A stretch of 64,000 nucleotides of DNA from Candidatus Azobacteroides sp. (GCA_009778655.1 WRFZ01000178.1:1-64000), one strand, 5' to 3'. Shown: positions 54,434 to 63,879, counted from the first letter of the stretch. Notes: generated by a model not told the origin, from the sequence alone. Numbers and translations are program-made.

Positions 54434-55624
54434 ATGAGAACAAAAATTTTTTTACTTAGTCTGTTAATGGGATTTTCTGCCCATATATTTGCGCAGCAAA
54501 CCCAAGTTTTCGAGAGCCAATTACCCGGCTACAGAACGGCTTTTAAGCACAATAACGCCGGCGATAATTGGTTTATTAATGTCAGTGGCGGTGTCCAGGT
54601 ATATAACATTGATGAAAGCTATGACGGGGTGAATTTCGGAGACCGCATTACATTCATACCTGCTTTGGCCGTCGGTAAATGGTTTAGCCCTTATTGGGGC
54701 GTTCGCTTGAAAGGTCAAGGCCTTCGGGCATTCAGCTTTATTGATCAATTGAGCGGAGACGCTTATAAGGCGAAAAATGACTATCTCAATGTGCACTTGG
54801 ACGCTATGTGGAATTTGGCAAACTACTGGGGAGTATATTCTCCCACCAGACTTTTCAATTTCACTCCGTATGTGGGTTTAGGTTGGGCGCATAGATTCAA
54901 ACTTGACGATGACGCCGTTCGTCCGAATACGCCCAATGCAGGTGATGATTATCGTCATTATTCGGATGCGTTCTCGATTAACGGAGGTATTCAATTCGGA
55001 TTCCGTTTGAGTAATCGCGTCAACTTGGATTTTGATTTTGGCGTAACTTACCTCGGCGATTATTTTGATCGTTTGAATCAAAAAGGTGAAAACGACAACA
55101 TCATTAGCGCTATGGGCGGTTTCACTTTCAAATTGGGCAAAACCACATTTGAAGCGGTTGAACCGATGGATTTCGCATTAATTGACGACTTGAACGGAAA
55201 AATCAATGCTTTACGTCAAGAAAACGATTTGTTATCCAAACGTCCGGTTTCTTGTCCCGAATGTCCGCCGGTAGCTCCGACCGTAGTAAAGAACGAAATC
55301 AATTACGTACCGAATGTAGTATTCTTCCGTTTGAACAGCTCGAAAATTGACGACAATCAACAGATAAGCGTTTATAATACAGCTACGTTCATGAAAGAAA
55401 CCGGTGAAAAAATTAAAGTTGTCGGTTATGCCGATAAAGGTACAGGTACCGGTACATACAACTTGGGTCTTTCTGAAAAACGTGCAAAAGCGGTTGCTAA
55501 AGAACTTACTACAAAGTACAACGTTCCTTCCGAAAAGATTGTGGTTGAATGGAAAGGTTCCAACGAACAACCGTATCCGGAAAATAATTGGAATCGCGTG
55601 GTAATTATGAGCGCTCCTCAATAA
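54434..55624 (+). CDS. OmpA-family outer membrane protein
   Basis: A 396-residue porin-like protein. It has a signal peptide ending near SAHIFAQ, an eight-stranded barrel (about 40-235), a linker with a Cys-Pro-rich stretch (SCPECPPVAPTV) and an OmpA C-terminal peptidoglycan-binding domain (VVFFRLNSSKIDDNQQ ... GYADKGTGTGTYNLGLSEKRA). It resembles the major OmpA-like proteins of Porphyromonas and Bacteroides, which anchor the outer membrane. It has its own promoter and terminator, so it is independent of the glycan genes on either side. Confidence 0.95.
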   Translation: MRTKIFLLSLLMGFSAHIFAQQTQVFESQLPGYRTAFKHNNAGDNWFINVSGGVQVYNIDESYDGVNFGDRITFIPALAVGKWFSPYWGVRLKGQGLRAFSFIDQLSGDAYKAKNDYLNVHLDAMWNLANYWGVYSPTRLFNFTPYVGLGWAHRFKLDDDAVRPNTPNAGDDYRHYSDAFSINGGIQFGFRLSNRVNLDFDFGVTYLGDYFDRLNQKGENDNIISAMGGFTFKLGKTTFEAVEPMDFALIDDLNGKINALRQENDLLSKRPVSCPECPPVAPTVVKNEINYVPNVVFFRLNSSKIDDNQQISVYNTATFMKETGEKIKVVGYADKGTGTGTYNLGLSEKRAKAVAKELTTKYNVPSEKIVVEWKGSNEQPYPENNWNRVVIMSAPQ

Positions 55625-55641
55625 GTTTTGATGGAAATATT

Positions 55642-55672
55642 AAAAAAGCGTCCTATTGGACGCTTTTTTTTT
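55642..55672 (+). terminator. Terminator of the OmpA-family gene
   Basis: AAAAAAGCGTCC, loop TATT, GGACGC and a 9-base T-run. The end of the T-run doubles as the -33 TTTG of the next promoter. Confidence 0.9.
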
Positions 55673-55700
55673 GAAATTTCCTTAATATGAACTAAATTTG
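55670..55700 (+). promoter_or_regulatory. Promoter of the second sugar-transferase gene
   Basis: TTTG (55670-55673), a 19-bp spacer and TAAATTTG (55693-55700). It is fused to the preceding terminator. The leader is about 50 nt. Confidence 0.7.
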
Positions 55701-55753
55701 TATTCCAAATTGGGAAAAAATGACCGGTCAAAGAAAATTGATATAAAAAAGAT

Positions 55754-57157
55754 ATGGTTAGCAAAAGCAGATACGGATTTTTAATAAAATGGTTAATCAT
55801 TTTAGGTGATTTGCTGTTAATCAATATCCTGTTTTTTTTAGTATATCAGTGGTTGAAAATTTATGAAACGGAATATACGGACATCAATTGGAGATTTATT
55901 TATTTACTGCTTAATTTCAGTTATATCTTTGCGGTCTATTTTGTTCCCATCCGGATTTACCAACCGGTAATGTTTACGGATAAAGTGATTCAGCGTTCTT
56001 TGTCGCTTATAGCCTTACATTCTATCATTTTTACCGCTTGTCTTTTTTTCTTAAGATTGCAAAGCCACGCTTTTCCGCTTTATTTTATCGTTTATTATTA
56101 TTTACTGTTATTTATTCTTTTTACCGCATGGCGGGTATTAGCCAGAGAATCGCTGAAAATTTATCGCAAAAAAGGACATAATTATAAACGTGTAATTATT
56201 GTCGGCGCCGGAAAAAACGGAATGGATCTTTATGCGGAAATGAAAAAAGAAATGGCTTACGGATATAATATTTACGGTTTTTTTGATGATAACGTTTTAT
56301 TAAAAAATACATTACCGAATTATTTGGGAATGACGCATGAAGTAGAAAATTTTGTACTGAAAAACAACATTGACGAAATTTATTGTACGTTGCCTAATTC
56401 ACAAGATGAGAAAATTATCCGATTATTTAATTTTGCGGAGAAAAATATGATTCGTTTTTATATAGTTCCGGAATTTTCACGTTACGTAAAGAAGCGGTTG
56501 GATTTGGAAAGTATCGAGTCCGTTCCGATTATGGCCGTGCGGTCTGAGCCGCTTCAATTCGTTCATAATCAAATAATAAAAAGAATATTTGATGTTGTAT
56601 TTTCTTTCTGCTTCTTAGTCACTCTGTTTCCGATTATGTATATTATTTTAGGACTTCTGATCAAATTATCTTCATCGGGGCCGATCATTTTTAAACAAAC
56701 TCGAACCGGAATCTACGGTAAAAATTTTGATTGCTACAAATTTCGTTCCATGAAATTGAGCGACGACGCCGACGAAAAGCAAGCGGAAAAAGATGATCCA
56801 CGTACAACCAAAATCGGGCACTTTTTACGGCGTTCCAACTTAGACGAAATTCCTCAGTTTTATAATGTGTTAAGGGGCGATATGAGCGTAGTCGGTCCGC
56901 GACCGCACATGTTGAAACATACCGAATTGTATTCGGCCTTTATTGATAAATATATGGTGCGCCATTTGATTAAACCCGGAATCACCGGATGGGCGCAGGT
57001 AAACGGATACCGAGGCGAAACAAAGACTACGGAACAAATGGAAGGTCGGGTGCGATGCGATGTCTGGTATCTCGAAAATTGGACTTTCATTTTGGATATG
57101 AAAATTATAGTGATAACTATTTTGAATATGTTTAAAGGAGAGAAAAATGCCTATTGA
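55754..57157 (+). CDS. Undecaprenyl-phosphate glucose phosphotransferase (WbaP/WcaJ type)
   Basis: A 467-residue polyprenyl glycosylphosphotransferase. Four membrane helices (about 12-125) precede a CoA-binding-like Rossmann region (VIIVGAGKNGMDLYAEMKK), another membrane segment near 280-305, and the C-terminal transferase domain with KQTRTGIYGKNFDCYKFRSM, RRSNLDEIPQFYNVLRGDMS, VVGPRPHMLKHTE and KPGITGWAQVNGYRGET. It starts lipid-linked glycan assembly, so the window has two such initiators. The stop codon overlaps the next gene's start (TGATG). Confidence 0.95.
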   Translation: MVSKSRYGFLIKWLIILGDLLLINILFFLVYQWLKIYETEYTDINWRFIYLLLNFSYIFAVYFVPIRIYQPVMFTDKVIQRSLSLIALHSIIFTACLFFLRLQSHAFPLYFIVYYYLLLFILFTAWRVLARESLKIYRKKGHNYKRVIIVGAGKNGMDLYAEMKKEMAYGYNIYGFFDDNVLLKNTLPNYLGMTHEVENFVLKNNIDEIYCTLPNSQDEKIIRLFNFAEKNMIRFYIVPEFSRYVKKRLDLESIESVPIMAVRSEPLQFVHNQIIKRIFDVVFSFCFLVTLFPIMYIILGLLIKLSSSGPIIFKQTRTGIYGKNFDCYKFRSMKLSDDADEKQAEKDDPRTTKIGHFLRRSNLDEIPQFYNVLRGDMSVVGPRPHMLKHTELYSAFIDKYMVRHLIKPGITGWAQVNGYRGETKTTEQMEGRVRCDVWYLENWTFILDMKIIVITILNMFKGEKNAY

Positions 57158-58173
57158 TGTTTAAAATCCTGTCGCTTGACCAAAAAGACCGGTGGAACGC
57201 CATTGTCCGCTCCATGAACCGATATGATTTCTATCATTTGGCTGAATATCATCTGTTAGCACATTCGGGACAATCGCTGTTGCTTTATTTTTCGTCGGGA
57301 AAAACGTCGCTGGCTCTTCCGGTTATTTTACGTCCCGTTGAAGGAACCGAATATAACGATTTTACTTCGGTTTATGGATATGCCGGACCGTTGTCCGATC
57401 GGGAAAATCCGGATGAACAAGCGATAATAGATTTTCAAAACGAACTGTTGCATTTTTTCGATCATCATAAAATTGTTTCCGGATTTTCCCGATTGCATCC
57501 GCTTTTGGATAATCAAGAATTTCTTTTATCCGGTTTGGGAAAAGTTGTTGAAACCGGCCGAACGGTCGGCATTGATTTGAGTTTGCCGGAACCAGAACAA
57601 AAAAGACAATATGCCCATTCCGTCAAAAACCATATCAATCGGTTGAAACGAAAAAACGTGGTTGTGAAAAAGGCGCAAACGCACGAAGCAGTTGATTCTT
57701 TTGTTGATATATACCGTGAAAACATGAAGCGGGTAAATGCTTCGGGAATGTATTATTTCTCGAATGATTATTTTTATCGGTTTTTGGAAGAATTACCTTC
57801 CGCTCTGTTCGTAGCTTATCATGAAGAAAAGGCAATCAGCGGGTCACTTGTTACAACTTGTAACGGCATTGTTCAACCCCATTTGAGCGCCACTTTGGAT
57901 GATTACCTTCGGTGGAGTCCGCTGAAATTGGTTTGGGATTGCGTCCGGAAAGACGCCGTCGAAAGAAATGAAAAATGGTTGCATTTGGGAGGCGGTGTAG
58001 GCGGTGCAGATGATACCTTGTTTCAATTCAAAGCGCAATTTTCGGATTTGCAATTTTCGTTTAAAACTTGGCGGTACATTCACAACGAAGAAGCGTATGC
58101 ACAACTGGTTTCCGAGAAATATGCAAATCAAATTCCCGACTCATCCTATTTTCCGCTCTACCGGCTCGACTGA
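57157..58173 (+). CDS. FemAB-like/GNAT-fold acyl or peptidyl transferase
   Basis: A 338-residue protein. I chose the ATG at 57157, which overlaps the stop of the previous gene by one base; a TTG at 57154 is the only alternative. The fold resembles FemAB/GNAT transferases: N-terminal FYHLAEYHLLAH, then HSVKNHINRLKRKNVVVKKA, SGMYYFSNDYFYRFLEELPS and a C-terminal LHLGGGVGGADDTLFQFK, typical of enzymes acting in polysaccharide or cell-wall pathways. Translational coupling to the sugar transferase points to acylation or aminoacylation of the lipid-linked glycan. Substrate unknown. Confidence 0.85.
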   Translation: MFKILSLDQKDRWNAIVRSMNRYDFYHLAEYHLLAHSGQSLLLYFSSGKTSLALPVILRPVEGTEYNDFTSVYGYAGPLSDRENPDEQAIIDFQNELLHFFDHHKIVSGFSRLHPLLDNQEFLLSGLGKVVETGRTVGIDLSLPEPEQKRQYAHSVKNHINRLKRKNVVVKKAQTHEAVDSFVDIYRENMKRVNASGMYYFSNDYFYRFLEELPSALFVAYHEEKAISGSLVTTCNGIVQPHLSATLDDYLRWSPLKLVWDCVRKDAVERNEKWLHLGGGVGGADDTLFQFKAQFSDLQFSFKTWRYIHNEEAYAQLVSEKYANQIPDSSYFPLYRLD

Positions 58174-58176
58174 AAC

Positions 58177-59829
58177 TCAGCTATCCGGGAAATATTTTTC
58201 GATTATTTTGCCTAATTCTTCTGTTTCTTCGGGCGTAAGCGTTTTCATATAATACCCTTTGCGAATACAGGCCGGGTCTTTCATTTGAGGAAAAATTCCA
58301 TGATCGCGGTATAGTTTTAATTCTATTTTTCTAAAAGCGGGCGGCGGCGTATCATAATTATAGATACGGGAAGAAATATAAAAAGGCAGATTCCCGAAAT
58401 TTTCCTTTGCGTATTTTTGTGTGGCGTAATTTTCCGGAATGAACAGGGATTTTTTTGTAAATCCGATCATCCATCGGGTTAATTGAAAAGCGGGAATGCT
58501 TTGCTTCAACAGCGGAGGATAACCGAGTAAAACCAGAAGCAAAAGAGAATATAACAGACCGGGAACAAAAATTTTTGTTCGGCCGATTCGAATCGGACAG
58601 AGTATCAAAAATAACAACGGATAAATGCCGTCAAGTATAAACCTGTATTGTCCGGAAAAACTGAAAACGACAACAGCCTTTATAATAATAATCAGCCACA
58701 GCGACAGATACAAGAGATTCTTTTTGAAAAAAGAAAAAATACCGAAGGCGACAATCGTTAACGTTATAAAACAGTTGATGATTGTTTGTAATTTATCAAT
58801 TGATAACCAATAATAAAACCTTTGGAAAAAAGTCATCCGGCTTATTTCATCTCCGGTGAAGCGCATGTCAAAGGTGTATGCCGATGCTCTCAGATCGGAT
58901 ATTGCTAAAATTTGCGAATTGGGGAGCCAATAAGTATCTAATTGCGTGAAAGAAACGGGATAAAACAAAGTTGAAGACGCCATTCCGTTCTTTATCATAA
59001 AAATAACAACGAACAGCATTGGATATAAATAAATTCGGTAATCCTTTAATTCTTTCTTATTAAGGAAAAACCCGGCAACAAGAACCCAAGCGGGCAGCCA
59101 AAAAGCAACCGGTTTGATTATAAAGGTAAAAACTGAAATAAGTAACAAAATGGAATAATTATCAACTCGGTAGTTGAAACACAATTCGTTGACGACAACC
59201 AAAGAAAGAAAAACAATCGCCACATCCGGAGAAGGAGTTTGAATAAAAAGAAAATAGAACGGAATAACAAACAGCAACAGATAGGCTTTTCTTTCAAAAA
59301 TATAAACTAAAAACCAGATGGTAATAAAAACAGCGATTCGTTGAAAAGGGTCAATCGTTTGATCCAAACCGGCCTGCATGATATGAAAGACAGACATTTG
59401 TCCTAAATTCCAATCAATATTGGCTACGCCGATTATCAAACCGTACCGGTTCAGCCATTGGATGGTCGGTTCATAATAGATGAAGTGGTCGGGACGAAAA
59501 GGATGAAAAGAACCGGCTAAAATGATGATCAGACCCAAAAGCCAAAACCAAACCGATTTCAGCAATGGTTTGGGGAATGGTGTCGTATAAATCCGCAATT
59601 TCTTGAAGAAAAAAGGGATCAAAGAAAAAATCAGTAAAATCAATTCGACAAACAAATTCAGTGCAGTAAAAAACGACAACAGACAGGTTCCGATACCGAA
59701 AAAAGAAAGGCCTAAAAGAATGGTTAAAGAAAAAGAATCGGTTTTGTTTCCGGTAAGTATCTTTGCCCAAGCTCCCCAACCGGCGAACGAAACGAATAAA
59801 CAAAAAACAAGAAGAAATTCGACTATCAT
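58177..59829 (-). CDS. Polytopic membrane protein, LIC_10190-like
   Basis: I chose Met at 59829 (MIVEFLLVFCLFVSFAGWG), giving 550 residues. The longer frame from 60036 would run through its own promoter and into the divergent ruvX gene. There are about 12 membrane helices, with conserved-looking polar loops early on (SFHPFRPDHFIYYEPTIQW) and a soluble C-terminal tail (about 455-550). The architecture resembles glycosyltransferase-C or O-antigen-type membrane enzymes, and LIC_10190-like proteins in particular. It converges on the FemAB-like gene with a 3-bp gap. On the minus strand a TATATTTG box (59857-59850) lies 20 bp upstream. Confidence 0.8.
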   Translation of the reverse strand: MIVEFLLVFCLFVSFAGWGAWAKILTGNKTDSFSLTILLGLSFFGIGTCLLSFFTALNLFVELILLIFSLIPFFFKKLRIYTTPFPKPLLKSVWFWLLGLIIILAGSFHPFRPDHFIYYEPTIQWLNRYGLIIGVANIDWNLGQMSVFHIMQAGLDQTIDPFQRIAVFITIWFLVYIFERKAYLLLFVIPFYFLFIQTPSPDVAIVFLSLVVVNELCFNYRVDNYSILLLISVFTFIIKPVAFWLPAWVLVAGFFLNKKELKDYRIYLYPMLFVVIFMIKNGMASSTLFYPVSFTQLDTYWLPNSQILAISDLRASAYTFDMRFTGDEISRMTFFQRFYYWLSIDKLQTIINCFITLTIVAFGIFSFFKKNLLYLSLWLIIIIKAVVVFSFSGQYRFILDGIYPLLFLILCPIRIGRTKIFVPGLLYSLLLLVLLGYPPLLKQSIPAFQLTRWMIGFTKKSLFIPENYATQKYAKENFGNLPFYISSRIYNYDTPPPAFRKIELKLYRDHGIFPQMKDPACIRKGYYMKTLTPEETEELGKIIEKYFPDS

Positions 59830-59921
59830 AATGGTAAAATAAAACGGTGCAAATATACGTTGAAAATAAAATAAAGATGTCGGAATTTTAAAAATATTAT
59901 TATTTAAGTTTAAAAAAACAG

Positions 59922-59929
59922 TATCTTTG
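59922..59929 (+). promoter_or_regulatory. -7 box of the ruvX-def-TPR operon
   Basis: TATCTTTG only 7 bp before the ruvX ATG at 59937, so the mRNA would have almost no leader. No good -33 TTTG is seen. Confidence 0.5.
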
Positions 59930-59936
59930 CAAAAAT

Positions 59937-60353
59937 ATGGGAAGAATTGTTGCTCTTGATTATGGAAAGAAACGAACCGGTATTGCCGTTTCCGATCCGC
60001 TAAAGTTGATAGCGGGCGGATTAACTGCTTTACCAAGTAAGGAAATCATCGGTTTTTTGAAACAATATGTTGCCGAAAATGCAGTTGAGCTGTTCATCGT
60101 AGGCGATCCTCGCCAAATGAATTACACGCCTTCCGAAAACAGAGAACGAGTGTTGAGATTTAAAGAAGATTTGCATCGAACTTTTCCGGGTATTGAGATT
60201 CAAATGGTTGATGAGCGTTTTACCTCTCTTTTGGCGCATCAAGCGATGCTTCAAGGCGGGTTAAAGAAAAAAGACCGTCAAGATAAAGCCTTAGTGGATG
60301 AATTGAGCGCAACGATTTTATTACAATCTTTTTTAGAAACCGATAAAGTATGA
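59937..60353 (+). CDS. ruvX: Putative Holliday junction resolvase RuvX/YqgF
   Basis: A 138-residue RNase H-like nuclease, proposed to act on Holliday junctions or on 16S rRNA precursor processing. Motifs: RIVALDYGKKRTGIAVSDP (metal-binding Asp), LFIVGDPRQMN, VDERFTSLLAHQ and KDRQDKALVDELSATILLQ (catalytic acidic residues). The stop overlaps the def start by 4 bp (ATGA), so translation is coupled. In Bacteroidales this gene commonly precedes def. Confidence 0.96.
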   Translation: MGRIVALDYGKKRTGIAVSDPLKLIAGGLTALPSKEIIGFLKQYVAENAVELFIVGDPRQMNYTPSENRERVLRFKEDLHRTFPGIEIQMVDERFTSLLAHQAMLQGGLKKKDRQDKALVDELSATILLQSFLETDKV

Positions 60354-60910
60354 TTTTACCGATATATTTATACGGACAACCGATTCTCCGGAAAAAAACA
60401 AAGGATATTTCTCCGGACTATCCGGATTTGAAAATCTTGTTGGATAATATGTTCGAAACGATGTATAAAGCCGATGGAGTCGGGTTGGCTGCTCCGCAAA
60501 TCGGGCGGGAAGACCGGATTCTGGTCATTGATCTCAGCCCTTATGCGAAAGACGATCCCTCGTTCATGGGTTATAAAAAAGTATTTATCAATGCGCGCAT
60601 CATCGAACGGGACGGCGAAGAAGCCAATGTGGAAGAAGGTTGCCTCTCTGTTCCGGGTATTCACGAAAATGTGCCGAGAAAGAACAGAATCCGTATTCAA
60701 TATCTGGATGAAAATCTTCATCCGCGCGATGAAGTTTACGAAGGATTCAGAGCCCGCGTCATCCAGCATGAATATGACCACTTGGAAGGAATAGTGTTTG
60801 TTGATCATCTGTTAGGAATCCGGAAACAAATGATTCGTTCCAAATTGAACAAAATTATAAAAGGAGAGGTCAATTGTTCTTACAAAGTGAAAGCGGTTTC
60901 GAAGAAATAG
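60350..60910 (+). CDS. def: Peptide deformylase
   Basis: A 186-residue metalloenzyme that removes the N-formyl group from new proteins. All three motifs are present: GVGLAAPQIG, EEGCLSVPG (metal-binding Cys) and HEYDHLEGIVFVDHL (two His ligands and catalytic Glu). Length is normal. It sits between ruvX and a TPR-protein gene, 23 bp before the latter. Confidence 0.98.
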   Translation: MILPIYLYGQPILRKKTKDISPDYPDLKILLDNMFETMYKADGVGLAAPQIGREDRILVIDLSPYAKDDPSFMGYKKVFINARIIERDGEEANVEEGCLSVPGIHENVPRKNRIRIQYLDENLHPRDEVYEGFRARVIQHEYDHLEGIVFVDHLLGIRKQMIRSKLNKIIKGEVNCSYKVKAVSKK

Positions 60911-60933
60911 AAATCAGAAAAACGAAAGATTGA

Positions 60934-63078
60934 ATGATCGGACGGAAAAAAATAGTTTGGACGTTGCTGTTGATAAGCTTCGGATTGATTTCGATACAAG
61001 CGCAAATTAATACGGATCGCGTGCTTACGATCGGTAGAAACGCGCTGTATTTTGAAGACTATATGCTTTCCATTCAATATTTTAACCAAGTAATCCGATC
61101 TAAGCCGTATTTGGCGGAACCCTATCTTTATCGCGCAATGGCTAAATTGAATCTGGACGATTACCAAGGTGCGGAAGACGATTTATCGCATTGCATCGAG
61201 ATCAATCCTTTTTTGGTTTATTCCTATTTATATCGCGGCATTGCCCGTCAGTATCAAAACAATTACCAAGGAGCAATTGAAGATTACGATACGGGATTGA
61301 CGTTTCGTCCGGAAGACAGGCAATTGCTTTTAAATAAAGGAATTGCTTATGTGCAAGACAAAAATTACGATGATGCGATTGCCACCTTAGATTTGTTGAT
61401 AAAATACCAACCGAAATATACGCAAGCCTATAACACACGGGGAGCGGTATATGCCGAAAAAGGGGATACGATTCAAGCTTTGGACGATTTTAATAAATCG
61501 CTGGAATTGGATAAATATTTTGCGCCGACCTACGCTCAACGCGGAATGCTCTATTATCAACAGGAAAAATACAAAGATGCGCTGGCCGACTACAATGAAG
61601 CGATTCGATTAGAACCGAAACAAATCGGATATTACATTAATCGAGGATTGATTAAATATAATTTAAACGATTTGCGCGGAGCGATGGCGGATTATGATGC
61701 GGTAGTCATTCTGGATGCACGAAATACCATCGGCCGATTTAATCGCGGACTTCTTCGGGCGCAAGTCGGCGACGAACAACATGCCGTCGAGGATTTTAAC
61801 GTAGTCGTCGAAAATGAACCCGATAATTTTATGGCTATCTATAACCGGGCCATTTTAAATAACGAATTGCATAACTATAGGGCTGCGGTAGCGGATTTGG
61901 ATTCGGTTTTAGCCGAATATCCCTATTTTGTTCCGGGCTATTATTTCCGCTCCGAAGTGAAACGGGCCATGAACGACGCCAAAGAGGCCGATAAAGATTA
62001 TTGGTATGCATACGATTTGGAACAGAAGCTGAAACAAGAAAGAGCAAAAGGAAAAACAGTGACTGGAAAAGGTATTTTTGATACGCCTCCTTCGTCGGAG
62101 AACGAATCGGATGCGAACGAAAAAAATACGCGGGAACGCTCCGATAAAAGCATTGAAAAATTCAATCGGTTGGTCATGTACGATAAAGAAGACGAAGTTA
62201 AATCATCGTATAAAAATGAAATTCGGGGACGAGTTCAAGACCGGCAAGTCAGAGTGGACTTAGCGCCGCAATTCGTGATTACCTATTATGAAAAACCGGA
62301 AGACATTGATAAAACGATTACCCGTTACGATAAAACCATTTCGGATTACAATGCTCGGATGATTCTTAAGCTTCAGTTGAAAGTCGTCAATAAAGAAGCT
62401 GCGATTTCCGACGAGCAGGCGCAATACCACTTTCAATCCATTGACGATTATTCGTTAATCATTGATAAAAATCCGAACGATGCCGACGCCTATTTCGGCA
62501 GAGCGCTGGATTTTATGGTTTTGCAAGATTTAACGGAAGCGTTGAACGATTTTTCACAAGTAATCGAGCTGCGTCCCGATTTTATTTTGGCGTATTTTAA
62601 CCGGGCGGTCGTTCGTTCCAAACTGATGCAAATTGAAAATTATGATGAAAGCGTTTCCGGTAACGATATACAAAATTTAAGTTTAAATCTTCAAACCAAA
62701 GCGAACAGACCCTTTCAATCGCCAACCGCTCCGTATCCCCAACCCTCTGTGGAATCCGATAAAGAAAGTCAACGCGCTATTGAATACGATCAAATCATAC
62801 AGGATTATGACAAAATCATTCAATTGAATCCCGATTTTGTGTTTGCTTACTACAATCGCGCCAACATCCGATGTTCTCAAAAAGACTTTCGTCAAGCTTT
62901 AGTTGATTACAACGAAGCCGTCAACCGGAATCCCGAATTTGCGGAAGCTTATTACAATCGCGGACTTACTCGCTTGTACTTGGGTGATACCGCAAAAGGT
63001 ATTGCCGATTTGAGTAAAGCCGGCGAATTAGGCATTGTCGAAGCCTACAGCATTATCAAGAAAATGACAACGGATTGA
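60934..63078 (+). CDS. Secreted tetratricopeptide-repeat protein
   Basis: A 714-residue periplasmic or outer-membrane-associated protein with a signal peptide (cleavage near SIQAQ). Two TPR arrays are separated by a charged linker: about ten repeats in residues 25-360 (YLYRGIARQYQNNYQGAIED), a Lys/Glu-rich spacer (about 365-475), and several more repeats in 490-714 (FAYYNRANIRCSQKDFRQAL). TPRs scaffold protein complexes. Its function is unknown. The ruvX-def-TPR order is typical for Bacteroidales, where thrS usually follows. Here it does not, and repeats begin. Confidence 0.92.
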   Translation: MIGRKKIVWTLLLISFGLISIQAQINTDRVLTIGRNALYFEDYMLSIQYFNQVIRSKPYLAEPYLYRAMAKLNLDDYQGAEDDLSHCIEINPFLVYSYLYRGIARQYQNNYQGAIEDYDTGLTFRPEDRQLLLNKGIAYVQDKNYDDAIATLDLLIKYQPKYTQAYNTRGAVYAEKGDTIQALDDFNKSLELDKYFAPTYAQRGMLYYQQEKYKDALADYNEAIRLEPKQIGYYINRGLIKYNLNDLRGAMADYDAVVILDARNTIGRFNRGLLRAQVGDEQHAVEDFNVVVENEPDNFMAIYNRAILNNELHNYRAAVADLDSVLAEYPYFVPGYYFRSEVKRAMNDAKEADKDYWYAYDLEQKLKQERAKGKTVTGKGIFDTPPSSENESDANEKNTRERSDKSIEKFNRLVMYDKEDEVKSSYKNEIRGRVQDRQVRVDLAPQFVITYYEKPEDIDKTITRYDKTISDYNARMILKLQLKVVNKEAAISDEQAQYHFQSIDDYSLIIDKNPNDADAYFGRALDFMVLQDLTEALNDFSQVIELRPDFILAYFNRAVVRSKLMQIENYDESVSGNDIQNLSLNLQTKANRPFQSPTAPYPQPSVESDKESQRAIEYDQIIQDYDKIIQLNPDFVFAYYNRANIRCSQKDFRQALVDYNEAVNRNPEFAEAYYNRGLTRLYLGDTAKGIADLSKAGELGIVEAYSIIKKMTTD

Positions 63079-63142
63079 TTCTTCAACGGTTGATTATCAT
63101 TAATTGAGGCTGTCTTAAAACTGCCGTGTCATTGCGGGCGTA

Positions 63143-63213
63143 GCGTAGCGAAGACCCGCAATCCCTCATAATTAATAATTGATTTTCCGGGAGACGGCGG
63201 GTCTTCGCTACGC
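63143..63213. repeat. 17-bp inverted repeat (MITE/REP-like)
   Basis: GCGTAGCGAAGACCCGC (63143-63159) and its exact complement (63197-63213) flank a 37-nt segment. The left side is preceded by ATTGCGGGC, which is also found at 37525. It may act as a terminator of the ruvX-def-TPR operon. Confidence 0.75.
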
Positions 63214-63227
63214 AAAGATAATAAATG

Positions 63228-63286
63228 AGAAGAAGATAGATAAAGACCAAAAGAAATATCTTTCAATCTGTTATCTATCTTCTTCT
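63228..63286. repeat. 16-bp inverted repeat
   Basis: AGAAGAAGATAGATAA (63228-63243) is perfectly complementary to 63271-63286, with a 27-nt loop. It immediately follows the previous inverted repeat. The whole gap 63079-63348 has no ORF and consists mainly of these two structures. Confidence 0.75.
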
Positions 63287-63348
63287 ATTGTCTCAAATAT
63301 TTGCTTATCGCCAGACAAAGGCTCTCAGCTTTCATCGGGCAAATAGAT

Positions 63349-63879
63349 TTATTTTTCTTCCACAAAAATCTCAAAAATTGAGCTTAGTAATCCTCCATAT
63401 AGTATTTCAAAATCTCTCTTTTGTTCTTTTTTTACTTTACACCTATACATAACAAATAATTCGTTTTTTCCGTAAACACACCAAGATTTTTTTATTTTGA
63501 CTTTATATGTTTTCGAATAAATACTGTGAGGCTCAAGTAATACTAAGTTATCATAATTCGAAAATGCATTCAAAATTGTAAAATTCATATCAAAAACAAA
63601 AACACCGTGTGTTTCTCTATTTAAAGAGATTAACCCGTCAGGATGAAAATAAAAACCGGTATTTGTTTTATTTTTGAAAATGACTGTTAAAGAAAGTTCA
63701 TTATTTAAAATAACAGTATCTTGGCTCGGATCAATAACAACATTTAAATCAAAATAGGAGCTGATAGATTTGTATTCAATATTGTTAGTGGAATTACTAT
63801 GTATCGTATTACACTTAGCAAAAAAAACTGATACAAATATCAATATCCATATATATATTTTTTTATTTTCCTTTACCAT
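63349..63879 (-). CDS. Hypothetical small lipoprotein
   Basis: A 176-residue protein from Met at 63879, chosen because it overlaps the stop of the upstream gene by 7 bp; a Met at 63912 would add eleven residues. The N-terminus is basic, then hydrophobic (YIWILIFVSVFFAKC) with a lipobox-like Phe-Ala-Lys-Cys. The rest is beta-rich with Phe/Tyr and Asn, resembling an Ig-like fold (LTVIFKNKTNTGFYFHPDG). Base composition is AT-richer than that of the neighbouring ruvX-def-TPR operon. No family recognised. Coupling to an unidentified upstream gene suggests a working pair, possibly effector and immunity. Confidence 0.65.
   Translation of the reverse strand: MVKENKKIYIWILIFVSVFFAKCNTIHSNSTNNIEYKSISSYFDLNVVIDPSQDTVILNNELSLTVIFKNKTNTGFYFHPDGLISLNRETHGVFVFDMNFTILNAFSNYDNLVLLEPHSIYSKTYKVKIKKSWCVYGKNELFVMYRCKVKKEQKRDFEILYGGLLSSIFEIFVEEK

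Noticed and set aside
58177-60036. Longer start for the polytopic membrane protein
   Set aside because: The extra 69 residues read through the divergent promoter and into ruvX, and have no membrane or signal character.
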